From Thunnus maccoyii (Eukaryota; Chordata; Actinopteri; Scombriformes; Scombridae), in the NCBI RefSeq assembly GCF_910596095.1, contig NC_056548.1, positions 19,058,651 to 19,122,650 on the forward strand: 64,000 bases of DNA, given 5' to 3'. The stretch's first letter is position 1, and the number at the start of each line of letters is the position of its first letter. A program made the position numbers and the translations under genes. The notes under the pieces are model-generated. The model saw only the letters and a program-made list of their open reading frames with translations. It was not told the DNA's origin and did no database searches. This document shows positions 52,089 through 64,000 of the stretch, piece by piece.

Positions 52089-55000
52089 TCATAGCGCCGT
52101 GTTCTTCTTGTCTGGTCTTTCCTTCGGGGACACCGCTAGCTGCCGCTGTCGGTTGCTCTCCTCCTGGTATCCCTGCTTCATTAGGTTGGTCACGTACTGG
52201 AACATAGTCTGGATCACAAACAGTACACATTGGACTAGGTCAGGGCTCTCCACAGGTGAAGGACACTCTTTCAACCACAAGAGAGCAGCAGAGGGCCATC
52301 CATTTAAAGACATACAGAAATGCAGCCTTAAATTTATATCATATTTTCTTTCATGTAAGATGATGCTACAAATAAACAGAGTCTAAAAAGTGCAAATAAT
52401 TGCAAAACAAAAAATTATTTACTCTTATACATGTGTTGTTTTTTTTTATCAGATGCCACAAATAGATACTTTCTTATAACCCCTTAAAATGATGTAACCC
52501 TGATGTTGTCCACTGTCAGAATCCATTTAAAAGCTATTATCTACTCTATGGACTGAAGGGGTAGGGATGTTATCTTGTGCATAAATCCGGAGTAGCAACA
52601 GCATTATTTTCAAGTGTCTTTATATTAATAACACAAGGGATGTTGGTGTGATATAACATGATGTGACAGAGCCATGTCCCATTTTCTCAATATGCTCATG
52701 TATGGTTCAGTGAGATGTAAATTTTCCCATCAGTCAAGCTTGTGTTGCACTGGTTTCCATCTTGACGTTACATGGCGCATTAACCCTTAGAGACCCACTG
52801 CTTTCACCATCTGAAAGCTGGGAACCTGAGGATTCATTTGAGATGCAGATCAACACTGTGTGTCAAGGTTTTCTAGTCATAAATCTGTAATAAATATGTT
52901 TTGGTTAAGTGCTTATTCAAATTTTGAAAGTTTAGAGTGTATAAGTGCTTAGAACATACATAATATGATGGCCATTCCCATTCTCAATTATGTCTCATAA
53001 ATTATTGCAGCAATTTTTGGGTTGATACCATTTGTTATACAGATTTGGTGCAAAATTGAACCATTTTTGACCACTCAGGAGTTGATAAAAATGGTGGACA
53101 AAATAAAATGCTGTGGTATCAAATACTGTTGACATTTGAAGATTTCTGTAAGAATTGCATTTTTCGGTGATTGGATTACGAGTACTTCTGTTCTGGAAAC
53201 TGCTCAGAAACCCCCCCATTGTCAATATACCTAGGAAAGCTATATATCCTCTGAATGCCCTCGGTCTCTAGTTTGTGGTTGTAAAGTTTCATGAGGCTGT
53301 GATTATCTTAGAGGTCACAGTAGGTCATTTTATACAGTGAAGTTTCAAAAAATGGTCTCACTGCAATGAAATGGCTACTATTGGAGACTGAACATCATCA
53401 CACATGAATACAGTTGGGCTCATTGAATCCACAAGAGTCTCAGCTAAACAGTCATACCAGTATGCAGAAATATTCAAATACACCATTTTTAAAATAGGTG
53501 AAAATAACACATGCAAAAAACTGCATGGTTTTTTCTCAAAACTGCACGGGATTAGCAAAATGGCCATGCCTGTTTTTTCCTCACCAAAATTTAGCCTAAC
53601 TGGAGTGTTGACTACCATGACATGGTTGGTTATGTCGGCCGAGGCCACAGAGATGTTCAGAACCATGACGCTGATGTGATCCCTGCTGACGTGATGGTTG
53701 CACACATCGAGCCTATTTCACTTACCAAGTGTCTCTGACTAACACCCAAATAAGGAAACACACAGGCTGAATGACACTCCTTACCTTCCATGCCTCCTCC
53801 AGCTCAGCTGTCCATCTCTCCTTCAGGATGGGCTGCACGGCACAGATGAATTCTGCTCCGACATACTGGAAAATAATTATGTGAGATACTTACTGACGTG
53901 CTCACGCCTCAGTAACTAGGTTAGTATCCAGTTGACATGTCACTCCTTTGTTATTACTGTTATTTGCAAGAGTAGGTGTGTTTCCATTTTACAGTTTTTG
54001 GGAGCGGGTCAGTTCATTCAGCTGCATTGATTTTAGGGGTCTCGGTATAATGGTGAGACTAATAAAGAGCTGCAGTATCAGTTGAAATTAGAACATGTGT
54101 ACTCTGTTATAATCAAAGCAGCATCACAAAAACAGACAGCAGCTCAGCACTGCTGGGATCATCAGGGTCTTACACTGTAGTACTTAGGTGGGGCGTTGTA
54201 ATGATAATGGCTTTTTCCGAGCTCCAGAGCCAGAGCCTCCAATCTCTCCATCTGGTCCAGTCTAGCCACGCTTTTCTCGATAAAAGACATCACCCTGAAA
54301 GAAGTGGAAAAAGAGACTGAGGATGAGCTATCCAGCCTGATTGATCCACCAGTTAATCGTGAATTAGCAGTAGGCGATTATCAACTGATACACCTCCGCT
54401 GTAGATAAGTGTGACACTCCTCTGTGTTGAAAGGCTGCTGACATTTTCAGTTTCAGCAACTCAAATGCCAAGAAAAATAAATGAAATTGATTGTGCATCT
54501 ATCAATCTAGCTCACACTTGATGCAAAAACCAACTGATTACACAATACTTTGTCCCCTCCAAAAAAAACATTTTTCTCCCTAGATAAAACACCACAGGAT
54601 CAATTTCCTTTGTTGCTTGCAGGTGTGTCTGGCATCACTGCGGCGTGTGTATGTGCGTGACAGTTTTGAAGATGAATATGGAACAAAGGGTTAGAGTTGG
54701 TTTAGCTCTCTCTCTACCTCTGTCTCACTGCCACCGTGGACATTTGTACTAATGTCCCTGAGTGCGGCTGAAGGGCCATTTGGCCTTATCACTGAATTTA
54801 CAATGCCACGCTAGCCTCTGTACCTTCAGGTCCTCAGGCAGTAATTGGCTGGCTTGGCCTCGTGTGTAGAGGAACACAGAGAGGCCTGATGCATACTGGG
54901 AAATAACGCACAAGTGCTTGTGATGGATGCCACAGGCTCCATCTGCAGTGGAGTGGGAAGCAACGTTATAATGATCTGACTACATGAGGTGTTCTTCTCT

Positions 55001-58000
55001 GCCACTTATCTTATGATTTATGTCTCTCGCACTACACTATATGCAATATAGTTTTATCATATATTGTTGTTCGGGTGACTTAAGTGAAAGGCGGTGCCTG
55101 GAGAGAAATAAAATTAAATCTTAAAGGATGAGGCTAGTGATATTCTACATTATTCAAATCCAATGAAAAGACCAAAACACAATAAATTGATCCTGCAAAC
55201 AAGTATTCCCTATAGCCACTGATTTAACTTATTCCTCTATGCCATTGTTGTCCAAAAATGATTAAAAACACATCAATGGGCCACAGCGTTGCACTGGGTA
55301 ACATGAGAGCAGTGATTCCTAACCACTTGTATTTTAGTGGGTACTTGCCAGAGGGCTACCTGGAAAGTTCGTGGTGTAGTTCTGATGATTTGAAAAAACA
55401 GAAATTGTGTTTTGATTTTGAAAAAAAAAAAGGATCCATAAACTGTATTTGTGTTTTGGAGGAAAATACAATTAGAATAACAAATTGGTGTGAGGCTGAT
55501 CTGTATTGTCTGTAATATATTATTATTATAAAATGTCCACCTTCAGCTACTCCAAGTGGTAGAAATACGAATGAAAACTTGACCAGATTTACAGAAAAAA
55601 AGAAAGAATAGCCCAAATGTTAGCATTAACAATGGCAGGATCACTGTTGTGTGGTAACAAAATCCACCTTTATATTATTAATAGTGATAACTAATGTTAG
55701 GTGTCGATGAAGGAGTTCTCAAGCTCATCTGATAGAGCCGTTTGGCTACATCATACAAACAAGGTTGGGAATCACTGCACAAGAGCACCAAATGTGTATT
55801 AGTCCGCAGATGAAAATAGTCCCCAACAAATACACAACATACATTTGCTTGAGTAACGTTTCCTAGAAACTACAGTGCCCAGCTGTTTTAGGAAATTACT
55901 ACACCTTATTTAAAAATGAAACGATACATATATGTGAGCTGTTTTGAAAGATTTTCTCCTTCAGTAGGAAACAATGGGCAACTGAATGCCACAGACATGG
56001 TAGGAAGGTCGGAAAGTATTGAGAGATGGATTCATGCATTGATGGTTGTCATGGGATTTGTTGACAAAAAGAAAATATATAATAATCAAAATCAAAATTT
56101 TGCATAATGACAGAAGCTGATGAATGAATGTTGAGCTAGATGATACTGGATATTAAAGATGCTCTCCTGGATGATGCTGATGTGTGCAGAGTCTCCGACT
56201 GACCGTAGGCCATGTGCCCTGAGTTCCCGGCTGGTCCTCAACCTCTCCAGGTCCTCCACGTCTCTGAACAGGAAGAAGACGTCCTTGCATTCGGGATGGG
56301 TCTCAAACAACCTGTTACCAAGACAACAGTATAAGCAGCCATCCGTGAGCCTCTGAGAGCGCCCGCTCATGAAGAGCAGCCTGTCATACTCATTCCCACA
56401 CCAAAACAAACCTCCCCCTGAGTTTCCTAACTAACATGACATAACCCCGAGAGTCTAAGCAAAGACAGTCACACTACTGTAATCCTGTGAGTGTGAATGT
56501 GTGAGTTTCAGCTCATCAACATAACGATTAAGGGCTTCTCTCTCATCCCCCCAGTCATTCTCTCCACTCCACACTTTGAATAGAGATCTGATTGTGCCTT
56601 TCTGATCATATCCTGATTCCTGTTATCATTGCTGCCTTCCACTCCGGTTTTACACCCAACGGCTGCAATCAGTAACAGGCCACAGTGAATCTGTGAGTTT
56701 GTTAGCCACCCTCATTTTCACTCTGAGCTGTGATGAGCTGGCCTGCCCTGTCAGAGCCTGGGAGGAAATCTTAGTCAAATAGAGACACTGCTCCTGCTAG
56801 GCTCACACAACGCGAGTGTTTCCCTTTTCTGATTTAACCTCAATCAATTTCCTTAACCAGAGAGTTTAAGCGTGCTGCCATCCAATCAGCGAGCCTTCCA
56901 GTCTCCAGCTGGGGTACCTGTGATTAGTCACGCAACAAGTATCAGTTGTATTATGCTCACACTGAGATGCAATGTGTATAGTAATTCTGCTTTTTCAGTA
57001 AGAAGTTGGTGTCGGAGGAAAAATGACAGGAAATAAAGGATAATGATCATCAGAGGTTGTGAGGTGGACTTGGAAAACATGGGTATGTAGGTTTATAATT
57101 CAAACTTGATTTAAACAAGGACTTGAGCTGAGAGCAGCTGTTAACAGCACTGATTTTATTGTTACTGTGGGAGATAATAGACGCAATTTAAACCGCTGAG
57201 ATTTGATATATGTATGTAGGTTACAATGATATAACACAGACAGTCATGATTAGGCATTAATAATAATTATCATTTAAAATACTTATGGGTGTGGCAGGTC
57301 AAACAGTGTTGTTTTTCTCTATTTCCTGTTTATTCTCTTTTCCCCACACGGACTCTAGTACTGGTTGCAAGTGTTTTTAAACCTGCAACACATAAAGGAG
57401 CATAATCCTCATGAATAAATGCATTACATGTCTATAACATGTTGCCCCCCCCCCCCCCCCCCCGATAGATAGACAGACAAATAGAGGTGTTGGGAGAGGT
57501 GTTAGAGAAGTGGTGGTCTTTCTAATGGCGGCTGTGAAAAACATCAGTAGCTCTGTGCCCTTTGACAAGCAGATAATAAGGTGGCGTACATGTTCTGTGC
57601 TTATCGTTTCATAAAATGACAAATATTCAAGCTCTATTTATTTTAAAGTATTCTGACTTTGTGCCAGATTGAACGACATAAACTGAATGTGTTTGCCCTT
57701 CGGTGAAAGTAGTATTTTTTGGTAAGGAATGTCTTACTTTTCAGAGAGAAGCCATAACCTTCATCTTGTCCAAATGACTGTGAAATATCCTTTCTCACTA
57801 TTCATAGGCCTGTGCTCACCAGCGCCATTGATGAGACAACAGGGGAAATTGGCTGTTCTTGTTCCCCCCGCCAATATCAACATACCAGCAAAACATTGAG
57901 AGAGATGGTGTTATTCCATTGTGTGTGCTCTAGACACGGGCGCAAATGCAAGCATGCATAACATATGCAGACAATGTAGCACTATATGCAGACAATGTAG

Positions 58001-59417
58001 CACTATATTGCTCAAGTGGAATTTTAATTGGTGCTGCTCAGAGGTTTTATTCATAGCTAATTTGGCACTCATCAATAGAGCCCACCTAAGTCTTTAGAGT
58101 GTCTTATTGTATATATGAAGAACAAGGATAAATGGAGCCTGTTAAATTCAGATCGAGCACATGCTGAAAAACAGGTGTTTCCCTTTGCTGTTTACTGTTT
58201 TACTGTAACAACTACTATTCAGTCATGAGATACGAGCCCTGACAGCCCAGGGATCCTGGGGGGCCATGACCCACAAGACGCCCGTGTATTTCCAGGCTAA
58301 CACGCTAAGGTCAATCCCTTCAACTGTTCAGGTCACCCTGGGGACACATGGCATTAATTGGGCTTCTAACCATGTGCCCGGTAGTCTCTTTATTCTTGAT
58401 CCAGCAGCCTGAATGTCCGTCAGTCTTTATCACCATATATTCTCATTTGTGTATCCTCCCTGCTAAAGGGCAAAATATGTTTTCCCGGACGCTGGTCATC
58501 ATCATAATTGATAAAATGCATTTTCCTGATGGCTGATGCCTTTAATTGTATAGTAATATGGCAGACCTGGAGCTGTTTATTATTATATAATGCTGTTAAG
58601 ATGTGATATGAAGTGATTAGAAGGGAGGAGGGGTATTCAGCTCCAAGCTGTGGGTCATAAGGCAGAGCAGAGGGTCACAGTGGAGGTGAGGGGGATGCTG
58701 GATGTTCAGTTTCTGGCATGTATGAAAAGGTCAGGCATCATGTAATCTGCAAGACCTCTTCCTCTTGGGCCAGCAGGTCATCCATCACACGGTGCACAGG
58801 TTTCACCATAAAGCTGTTTTAAAAGGCTGAACTGAAACATTTTGCTGCTTTGTTGCGCTTCATGTTCAAGTGTATGAGGCAGCAAATGTGATATGTAGAT
58901 TGTAAATTCATTTGTATATTCGTTTGTATGTTTTTATACTCTGGATTCATTTCAGCTGCAACAACCAAAACATTTAGGCTACATTTAGAAAACTTCTTCC
59001 TCTACTTATTTTATATGCACAGAATTATGTCTTAAACCTTAAATATCCGTGTAAATTCATGCATTCTTTATAAATGCTACTCAATGTGATCTTATCTTAT
59101 AATTCTAATGTGTGAATTTATTATCAATATAACGTTCAGTAATTTAACATTTTTGATGCTGCTTATCAGCCAACTATAAGAATATTTATTTGCTTTCCTT
59201 ATTCATGCATCAAACACTTGAGAAGTATAGAAAAGGTTCAAGTATCTCACCTGACAAACATAATAATCCCAACTTTCGCAATATCGTCCCGGATAACTTT
59301 CCATGACTCCTTGATCATCTGAATGTGATACTCGCTGAGATGCACAGCAGCACCATCATCTGTAATCCTCTCTCCAAACTCTGATTTTGCTGCTAGACCA
59401 GATATTGCGCAGCCCAT
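52089..59417 (-). CDS. xgb: Globin X, acylated membrane-associated globin
   Basis: Exons on the - strand: 59417-59251, 56311-56204, 54294-54174, 53865-53785, 52208-52089 (TGA); 597 nt, 198 residues. It starts MGCAIS: Gly2 (myristoylation) and Cys3 (palmitoylation), the signature of membrane-bound globin X. The globin fold is complete: WKVIRDDIAKVGIIMF (A-B helices), FRDVEDL with the CD-corner Phe, distal His89 in RAHGLR, proximal His121 in LGKSHYHYNAPPKYY, and a long C-terminal tail after TMFQYVTNLM. Cys64 and Cys140 match the pair reported to form a regulatory disulfide in zebrafish globin X (Cys65/Cys141). Known biochemistry of the family is hexacoordinate heme with redox/nitrite reductase activity and antioxidant membrane protection. 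Five exons is more than the usual three of vertebrate haemoglobins. No copy survives in mammals or birds. Confidence 0.94.
52786..53700. repeat. Possible unclassified repeat in globin X intron 4
   Basis: Starts at TTAA/CCCTTAGAGACCCACTG. A partial inverted GGTCTCTAG occurs at about 53264. The sequence is AT-rich, frameless and unlike the neighbouring introns, and TTAA is the piggyBac-type target. I could not find a matching right end, so this is only a suspicion. Confidence 0.2.
55310..55777. mobile_element. hAT-type MITE (non-autonomous DNA transposon)
   Basis: Terminal inverted repeats are CAGTGATTCCTAACC on the left and GGTTGGGAATCACTG on the right, 14 of 15 matching, with the CAGTG... 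ends typical of hAT elements. The flanks are 8 bp, the hAT target-site length: CATGAGAG (55302-55309) and CACAAGAG (55778-55785), 6 of 8 identical. The element is 468 bp with no transposase. It lies in globin X intron 2. Confidence 0.8.
57445..57463. repeat. Poly(C) tract with GATA/GACA tail
   Basis: Nineteen consecutive C followed by GATAGATAGACAGACA, in globin X intron 1. Long C runs are rare and error-prone. A shorter C13 run is at 27444-27456. Confidence 0.9.
57963..58004. repeat. Perfect 21-bp tandem duplication
   Basis: ATATGCAGACAATGTAGCAC plus T occurs twice back to back without mismatch in globin X intron 1, and a third copy begins (ATAT) but stops. The identity suggests a recent event. 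Confidence 0.9.
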
Positions 59418-60814
59418 TCTTCATGAAAAAAATGAGGCGAGGATGTTTTTTTGCACCAATCCAGAAATTAAAAATAATAATAAAAACGCGGAGTTAAATG
59501 ATGATGTGACGGAGAAAATATGGTGTTACTGGTATCTGGTGTTAATGCCCGACTCCAGTTGCTGATTTAACTACTCTCCTCCGGTTGGTATGTACGATCA
59601 GCGTCAAATGCACAAACAAAAAGACATGCAGCTTCCGGTCGTTAGTTCAAAGTAAAATCCCTCAGTGACGAGCGCATATTGCGGCGGCTGCTGAGCACTA
59701 AACACGCTTTTACGGCGAAGGAAGTCCCCGCTGACATCCGCTGCAGGTTTGTCTGTATCCTGCTGCTTTGACGCACAAATGATACACTTCAGAGCCAAAC
59801 AGCGCGCGTGGATTCATCAGGCGCGTGGTATCCTGAGGCTCAGAGGCTCGGCTGTGCAGTCATTTTAAATAGAAGATAGCTAACACAGATTAATAAAGAC
59901 ACACACATGCGCCCACCTAATAGTACTGTCACTGTTTCTATTCTCTCTATTGGTGAGTTAAGATTAAAGGGCGCTGATCAAATCATTCAAACCTCATTAA
60001 AAATGCAATTTATACACAATATATTCTAATTGTATAAGCATGTCCCCCGAAATGAGTTTTATGTGGTGCAACTATCATTTTCTGTTCAGAGCTTTGTCTC
60101 AGTTTAGTTGGTCTGCTAATATGAGCTGAAGACATTGAGGGTCATCATGTCCCCCTTTTTTGTCTGGGAATTGTGCTTTTTTATATTTTCTTAGCAACCA
60201 GGGCTAATAAACTCAATATACTGAAATTTAACAACAAAAAATATATTGCTACAGAAAGAGGGCTGGCTATTTTTCTGGGCCAGATTCACAAATGAACTCA
60301 TTTCAGTGCATTTCCAGCAATGTTCACTGTCCCTATTAAATAAGCTACCTTGCTTTTAAGAATATAAACATGGGTTGACTCCTTTGCAAAATAGAACAAA
60401 CTGCTCAGACCATCAGTGTTAAAGGTTTTGCCTACAAAAGATATATCAGAATATTTTTCCCACATTTGGGGACTGGGGCTCATGAGGTCAGTATTTCTAA
60501 AATCCTATTTATAGCCTTGTCTACTAGCTTAAGTCTTCCTGTCACTTCACAGAACAGCATCATGGCAAGAAGACACATTCTTAACAGGTCATGTACAGGA
60601 CACTGCAATAAAAAAGTCCTGATTCTCCTTTATTCCTACATTCAATCCTCTAAAATCAAGACAACTGTCTTAGACAGATGTGAAAGCATTCTTCCTTCCA
60701 CTTATCCAGTGGATTATTAAAGTTGAAGATGGTCTTTTTTTTCAAGTGATGTTAAAGTCATAATACATGCATGTACATTAATGCATGACAGAGTAAACAG
60801 GGCACCTGTGGACA
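59418..60814 (-). promoter_or_regulatory. xgb: Globin X upstream region
   Basis: The - strand upstream of the globin X start has a modest CpG-rich patch at about 59640-59830 (cggcggctgctgagc, gcgcgcgtgg on the + strand), probably the promoter. No TATA box is placed with confidence. From about 59880 to the plekhg3 3' end the sequence is AT-rich and I see nothing in it. Confidence 0.4.
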
Positions 60815-61684
60815 CTTAACATTTCTGTTTTTATTGAAAATACGGTCAACTTCAAGTATGAAACAATATATTTTCTGGAATGGAAAAGTAAAAATGGGTT
60901 GCTACTGCTCAGTATTTACATGAGGCCAATCTCTCCCAAATATACAGTTTCATAAATATTATTAAAGAAAAATATACAACATATTGAGAAAAATAAAGCT
61001 CCAGTGATGTGTAAAAAGTTATAGAAGCAGCAACAGATGGTGCGGAAGCAAATTATTGCTGTGACCACTTGTATTAATAGTGAACAAATGTTAAAAGGAA
61101 AATCTTTGGTATACGATCAGAACCTCTGCTGAGAGTAGAGCTCTCTCGTCGATGAGACTGCTGTCATCATGGCGGTAGAAGTAGTCTGTTTTGTTTTGAT
61201 CCTTTTTGCTTTCCTGTGAAACTACAGCTGACAGTTTACATGGTTAAATGATAACAGTGCTATAGTCATTATAGCAAGACTGGGTGGGAACCAAATAGAT
61301 GATTATAATAATAAAGTAGGACCTCATCTGCAGTTGATAACGGGACTATTTACACATTTACATCAACTTTGTATCGTACAGTGCAGAAAAATACCCAATG
61401 TACAAATATTGCAATACACCTTTTTAAAGACAAAACGCTTTCCCCTCATGGCCTGAACCAATGACCACTAATATCCCTTTTATGTTTCATTTGTGGCAAA
61501 TACGCAAATCATCACCCGGTGTCCCCTATACTGAAAACATTGTGCAGACAACAAATTGCAATTTGCATTTTAGGAAGAAAAAACAGGATGTGCATGAAGG
61601 GGATTTTGAGAAGGATCAGATAACTGGCAGGTACATTTTCAATGTGATACTTCCTGATAATAAAAATTTACAAAATTCACATGT
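60815..61684 (-). other. plekhg3: plekhg3 3' untranslated region
   Basis: Non-coding sequence after the - strand stop. TTTATT at 60830-60835 is AATAAA on the - strand and is the likely poly(A) signal, giving a UTR of roughly 0.87 kb and leaving about 1.4 kb to the globin X start codon. Confidence 0.6.
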
Positions 61685-63969
61685 TCACGAGCTTGTGCTT
61701 AAACTCTGGAACTTCTCCCGTAAGCTCTTCACTAGATTACTTTCTGACACTTTCCCTGAAGTCAGGACAGCAGGCTTTGTGGGACAGTCTAGGCCCTCCT
61801 GGAGGAGGTGGTCTCCGTCTTGGAGTTTGCCGGTTTCTCTTGTTATTAGAGACACCTGACTGGAGGTGTAGCAGCTCCTCACAGGGTCCTGCAGGTTCTG
61901 TACTTCGTGGAGAGGAAGAGACCCAAGCATGTGGTCCAAGGAGCTCCACCTGCACAGCAGGGGCTGAAGCCGAGTTCGGGACTGGGGCTGGGTCCAGTCT
62001 TCTATCGTAGGAGATTGTGTTGTAGGACTGTCTGTCAGTGCTTTGTGAAGGTCTGAGGAGCTGCTGTACCTGTGTGAGCAACCATTACACCTGTTCGTAC
62101 AGCATTCCAGCGTCCCATTTGGTACTATGCAGCTGTGGTCTACTTTTGAGGAGTGGGAGGCCTCCGTCTCCAGCTTGAAGGGGGTGTACTTGGTGCGCAG
62201 CTCTTGTACATCAGGCCAGTGGAAGGTGTCTGACTCTGTGCTTTGTGGGCCAGTCACTGTGCTCTGGGAGCTGGCTCCAGAGCTGGGGGTCTGGACTGGA
62301 CTTGGGGAACGCAGTTCATGGATGACCGTCTGATCACAAGTGTTCAAGGCCAATCTCAGGTTGGGTTTACCTGCATACATACAAAAAAACCCAGACAGAC
62401 ATACAGAAAATGATTTTCATTTTTCTCCATACCTTAGTTAAAGTGGTAGGTTACTACAAAAGAAAGCAATATGGCATCGTTTGCTTTTTATTTACCCTTT
62501 TTCCTCATTTGTATCTTCTCCTCATGGACAGCAGGCATATTCTTGAATCCTTGTTGACTTGCCATTTCTCGGTTCTTCTGCCAGATCATAGGTCTGTTAT
62601 TTTTGATGCGCTGGCTGTACTGACGTGCCAGCTGGAACACCTTGTTTTTCATCTTTCCCATGTCTTGTAGGATCTGCTCTTCATCCACACTTGTTCTGAG
62701 GCTAATAATCTTTGGCAGTTGACCATGGGTGTCTTGATTCTCATCTTGAGACATGGGGCTTTTACATAGCTTAGAGTCCTGACCAGATCCCCCTTCCACT
62801 GCTGGAAAGTTTGTGGTGGGTGATGAGATGGGGGAACCATCTAAGGCAGTGCTTATTTCACACTCTTCTAAAATCTGAGGCGGTTGCTTACTGGTTTTAA
62901 CATCTTTAGTGTCTAAGCTTATATACTGTGTCACTTGTAATGTTGAGTCATTCACTTTCTCCTCTACAATCTGCTGGTCTTTCTGGCCCTCCTCCTCCAA
63001 TTCCATGTCTTGCCAAACCTTGAGCATCTCTGATGAGGGTCTGAACTCTTCATCTGTGGTAGAGGAATCAGTGAAACTCTGAGATCTTACTTTGGCTTCC
63101 ACTGATCTCTGTGGTACAGTCTTTTGATTCTTTTCAGTCTTTTGACGCTTTTCTAAACCAGGAAGGTCAAACACAGACCAGGAAGTGGGCCGGTTACGAG
63201 AGAGGCCTTTCCGGCTGGCAGGGACAGCCTGCTCCTGAGGAATACTGTCGAGCTGTCGGCTCAGGTGCCTGACCAGACCTGCTGGAATATAGGAGAGACT
63301 TTCCCTGCGCTTGATGCTAAAGTTAGCATCTTGGTGCTCAGCATACTCATAGTATCTTCTGATTTTGTGGATGAGAAGACGATCCTGTTTAGAGAGTGTG
63401 GACCTGCGCTCCCCTTCGATGAGCGCGGTGAGTGCAGGTTCATGCGCAGGTGTTGACAGATTCACCTCTGAGGTCATGTGTGGCTCTGGGGAAGAGCTGG
63501 CCAACACTTGGGACTCTTTTTCCAAGTCCATGCTTGCCGAAGGGCTTTTGAAGGCTTCATCATCTGTTAGGGGTGAAGGGCAGGCCAGGGAACCCAGGTC
63601 CTCTGAAACCAGACTGCTCCGTCTGGACAGGCTGCTAATGAAGCGCTCCGCAATCACACTTGCCTGGTCCAACACAGAGGAAGGTAGGATGCTTTTATTG
63701 TCTGACAACACTTCCTCTTCTTCCTCTGAGAGCTCCCCATTCGTCAGTACACTCGTCTCCTCCACATGGAGACCCGAAGAATCACTCCCTCCTTCCTCCT
63801 CTTCCTCTCCAGTTCCTCTAGAGTTATCCATGGGTTCTGGGGTTACTGCTTCTTGCATTTGGGAAGGGGAGACAGGAGACTCAAGGCATTGGGAGTAATG
63901 CATTTCCAGCTGATCGCTGCTCTTTGCTTGAGGGACACAGTCTAGAGGGCACAGCTCCTCCACATTGAC
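61685..63969 (-). CDS. plekhg3: PLEKHG3-like Rho guanine nucleotide exchange factor, C-terminal part
   Basis: Two - strand exons: 63969-62496 (acceptor TTTCAG/GTCAATGTG, donor AAGG/GTAAAT) and 62370-61685 (TGA), joining as ...RKKG-KPNLRL. They give about 719 C-terminal residues. The DH and PH domains, which catalyse GDP/GTP exchange on Rho GTPases, would be in exons beyond the right edge. The visible part is acidic and Ser-rich, with family-like blocks FSIKRRESLSYIPAGLVRHL, FQLARQYSQRIKNNRPM and KSLREKFQSL at the end. PLEKHG3 binds actin and supports polarised migration. PLEKHG1 or PLEKHG2 cannot be fully excluded without the DH-PH sequence. Confidence 0.75.
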
Positions 63970-64000
63970 CTGAAACATGATAGGAGTGTTTGCAAAGTGG

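Noticed and set aside
53358-53705. 115-codon frame on the - strand in a globin X intron
   Set aside because: It lies between good splice sites of globin X and in repeat-like sequence. No domain is recognisable.
55258-55616. Frames of 85-86 codons on both strands
   Set aside because: They lie largely inside the hAT-type MITE, which has no coding capacity. Chance frames.
63261-63898. + strand frames of 63 and 177 codons opposite plekhg3
   Set aside because: Mirror frames of the acidic/Ser-rich plekhg3 exon. The - strand product has the conserved blocks and correct splice phases.

Overview
The window is vertebrate genomic DNA, almost certainly from a ray-finned (teleost) fish. It has multi-exon genes with mostly short introns, many CA/GT microsatellites, decayed fish-type SINE and MITE relics, and a globin X gene, a class lost from mammals and birds. 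Exons were joined by hand from splice signals and reading phase. All joins described keep frame.

Layout. (1) 1-8041 is intron of akt1; its first coding exon is not visible and presumably lies upstream. (2) 8042-18311 (+) holds twelve akt1 exons, from the PH domain to the C-terminal hydrophobic motif, followed by a roughly 1.9 kb 3'UTR. (3) About 20.2-24.2 kb is intergenic, with a CTCF-like motif, a GC-rich island and a decayed repeat. (4) 25339-41885 (+) is cep170b in 18 coding exons, with an upstream non-coding exon near 24.2-24.55 kb and a long 3'UTR. (5) 44250-47667 (+) is pld4, starting about 0.2 kb after the cep170b poly(A) signal. (6) 49329-50893 (+) is srp14, under a CpG-rich promoter. 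(7) 52089-59417 (-) is a complete five-exon globin X gene, tail-to-tail with srp14. (8) 61685-63969 (-) is the last two coding exons of a PLEKHG3-type RhoGEF whose DH-PH part lies beyond the right edge.

The genes are not an operon or a pathway cluster. Their order matters: AKT1, CEP170B and PLD4 are neighbours on human 14q32.33, so this is an old linkage block. Here all three read the same way, whereas human AKT1 is opposite to the other two, and ZBTB42, which lies between AKT1 and CEP170B in human, is not visible.

The most notable signals are a U12-type AT-AC intron in the FHA-coding part of cep170b, two GC-AG introns (akt1 and cep170b), the globin X gene with acylation and redox-cysteine signatures, and a hAT-type MITE in a globin X intron whose two target-site copies differ in a way that fits CpG decay.
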